Shown here: positions 21,994-22,008 of the stretch, piece by piece | Layout: every line of letters begins with the position of its first letter | Position numbering within the stretch: the first letter of the stretch is position 1 | Assembly: GCA_002369495.1 (NCBI GenBank) | Contig: DFFD01000092.1 | Location: 1 to 22,008 of the forward strand | DNA from: Lachnospiraceae bacterium UBA3785 | GTDB taxonomy: Bacteria > Bacillota > Clostridia > Lachnospirales > Lachnospiraceae | Reading direction: 5' to 3' | Length of the DNA: 22,008 nt | Notes under the pieces: model-generated | The model's input: the letters and a program-made list of their open reading frames with translations, nothing else | The model's database searches: none | Told to the model about the DNA's origin: nothing | Program-made: the position numbers and the translations under genes

Positions 21994-22008
21994 CGCCAAC
22001 CTCGTGAA
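21994..22008 (+). repeat. Start of the DGR template repeat (TR), cut off by the window end
   Basis: CGCCAACCTCGTGAA here corresponds to CGCCTACCTCGTGAA at 21637-21651 in the adhesin gene. The only difference is at 21998 (A) against 21641 (T), turning an AAC codon in the template into TAC (Asn to Tyr) in the VR. Bases further left do not match. A short match can occur by chance, so the call rests also on the VR composition and hairpins. Confidence 0.65.

Overview
The window is the structural (head, neck and tail) region of a long-tailed siphophage or prophage. Every gene I support is on the + strand, tightly packed, and mostly preceded by a strong AGGAGG-type ribosome binding site. Gene content and order match the A118/SPP1-like cluster of Firmicutes phages: A118-type portal, minor capsid protein 2, Gp20-like scaffold, capsid, minor capsid/connector genes, tube, Gp15, TP901-type tape measure, Dit, Tal. 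The moderately GC-rich coding and strong Shine-Dalgarno sites suggest a clostridial host, perhaps a gut one; that host call is inference. Terminase, lysis and lysogeny genes are not in the window.

Layout. Bases 1-4277: portal (5' end cut off), a tail-tube-like protein, two small proteins, a minor capsid protein with an extra C-terminal domain that looks like a phage-borne polymorphic toxin, and a small acidic protein that looks like its immunity partner. A perfect-consensus sigma-A promoter lies inside the toxin-domain coding sequence, upstream of the immunity gene. Bases 4278-4497: intergenic region with a terminator and a degenerate direct repeat. Bases 4498-9879: scaffold, major capsid protein, neck/connector genes, tail tube and two tail assembly chaperones. 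Bases 9983-18666: tape measure, distal tail protein, and a 1485-residue tail-tip/fibre protein with 36-residue repeats and a shaft carrying 19 His-x-His motifs. Bases 18716-21796: a family 2 glycosyltransferase, a small helical protein, and a 614-residue receptor-binding protein.

The right end is the left half of a diversity-generating retroelement (DGR). The 614-residue protein ends in a C-type-lectin-like variable region (VR) rich in Tyr, Asn, His, Arg and Gly. Two adjacent perfect hairpins follow its stop codon, then an extended -10 promoter. The last 15 bases of the window repeat the 5' end of the VR with one difference, AAC in the presumed template against TAC in the VR, which is the expected adenine-directed change. 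The rest of the template and the reverse transcriptase should lie just outside the window.

Together the genes build the capsid and a long flexible tail. Accessory functions sit at three places: a toxin/immunity cargo on the minor capsid protein, a possibly sugar-modifying enzyme in the tail module, and a hypervariable adhesin for host-range switching.
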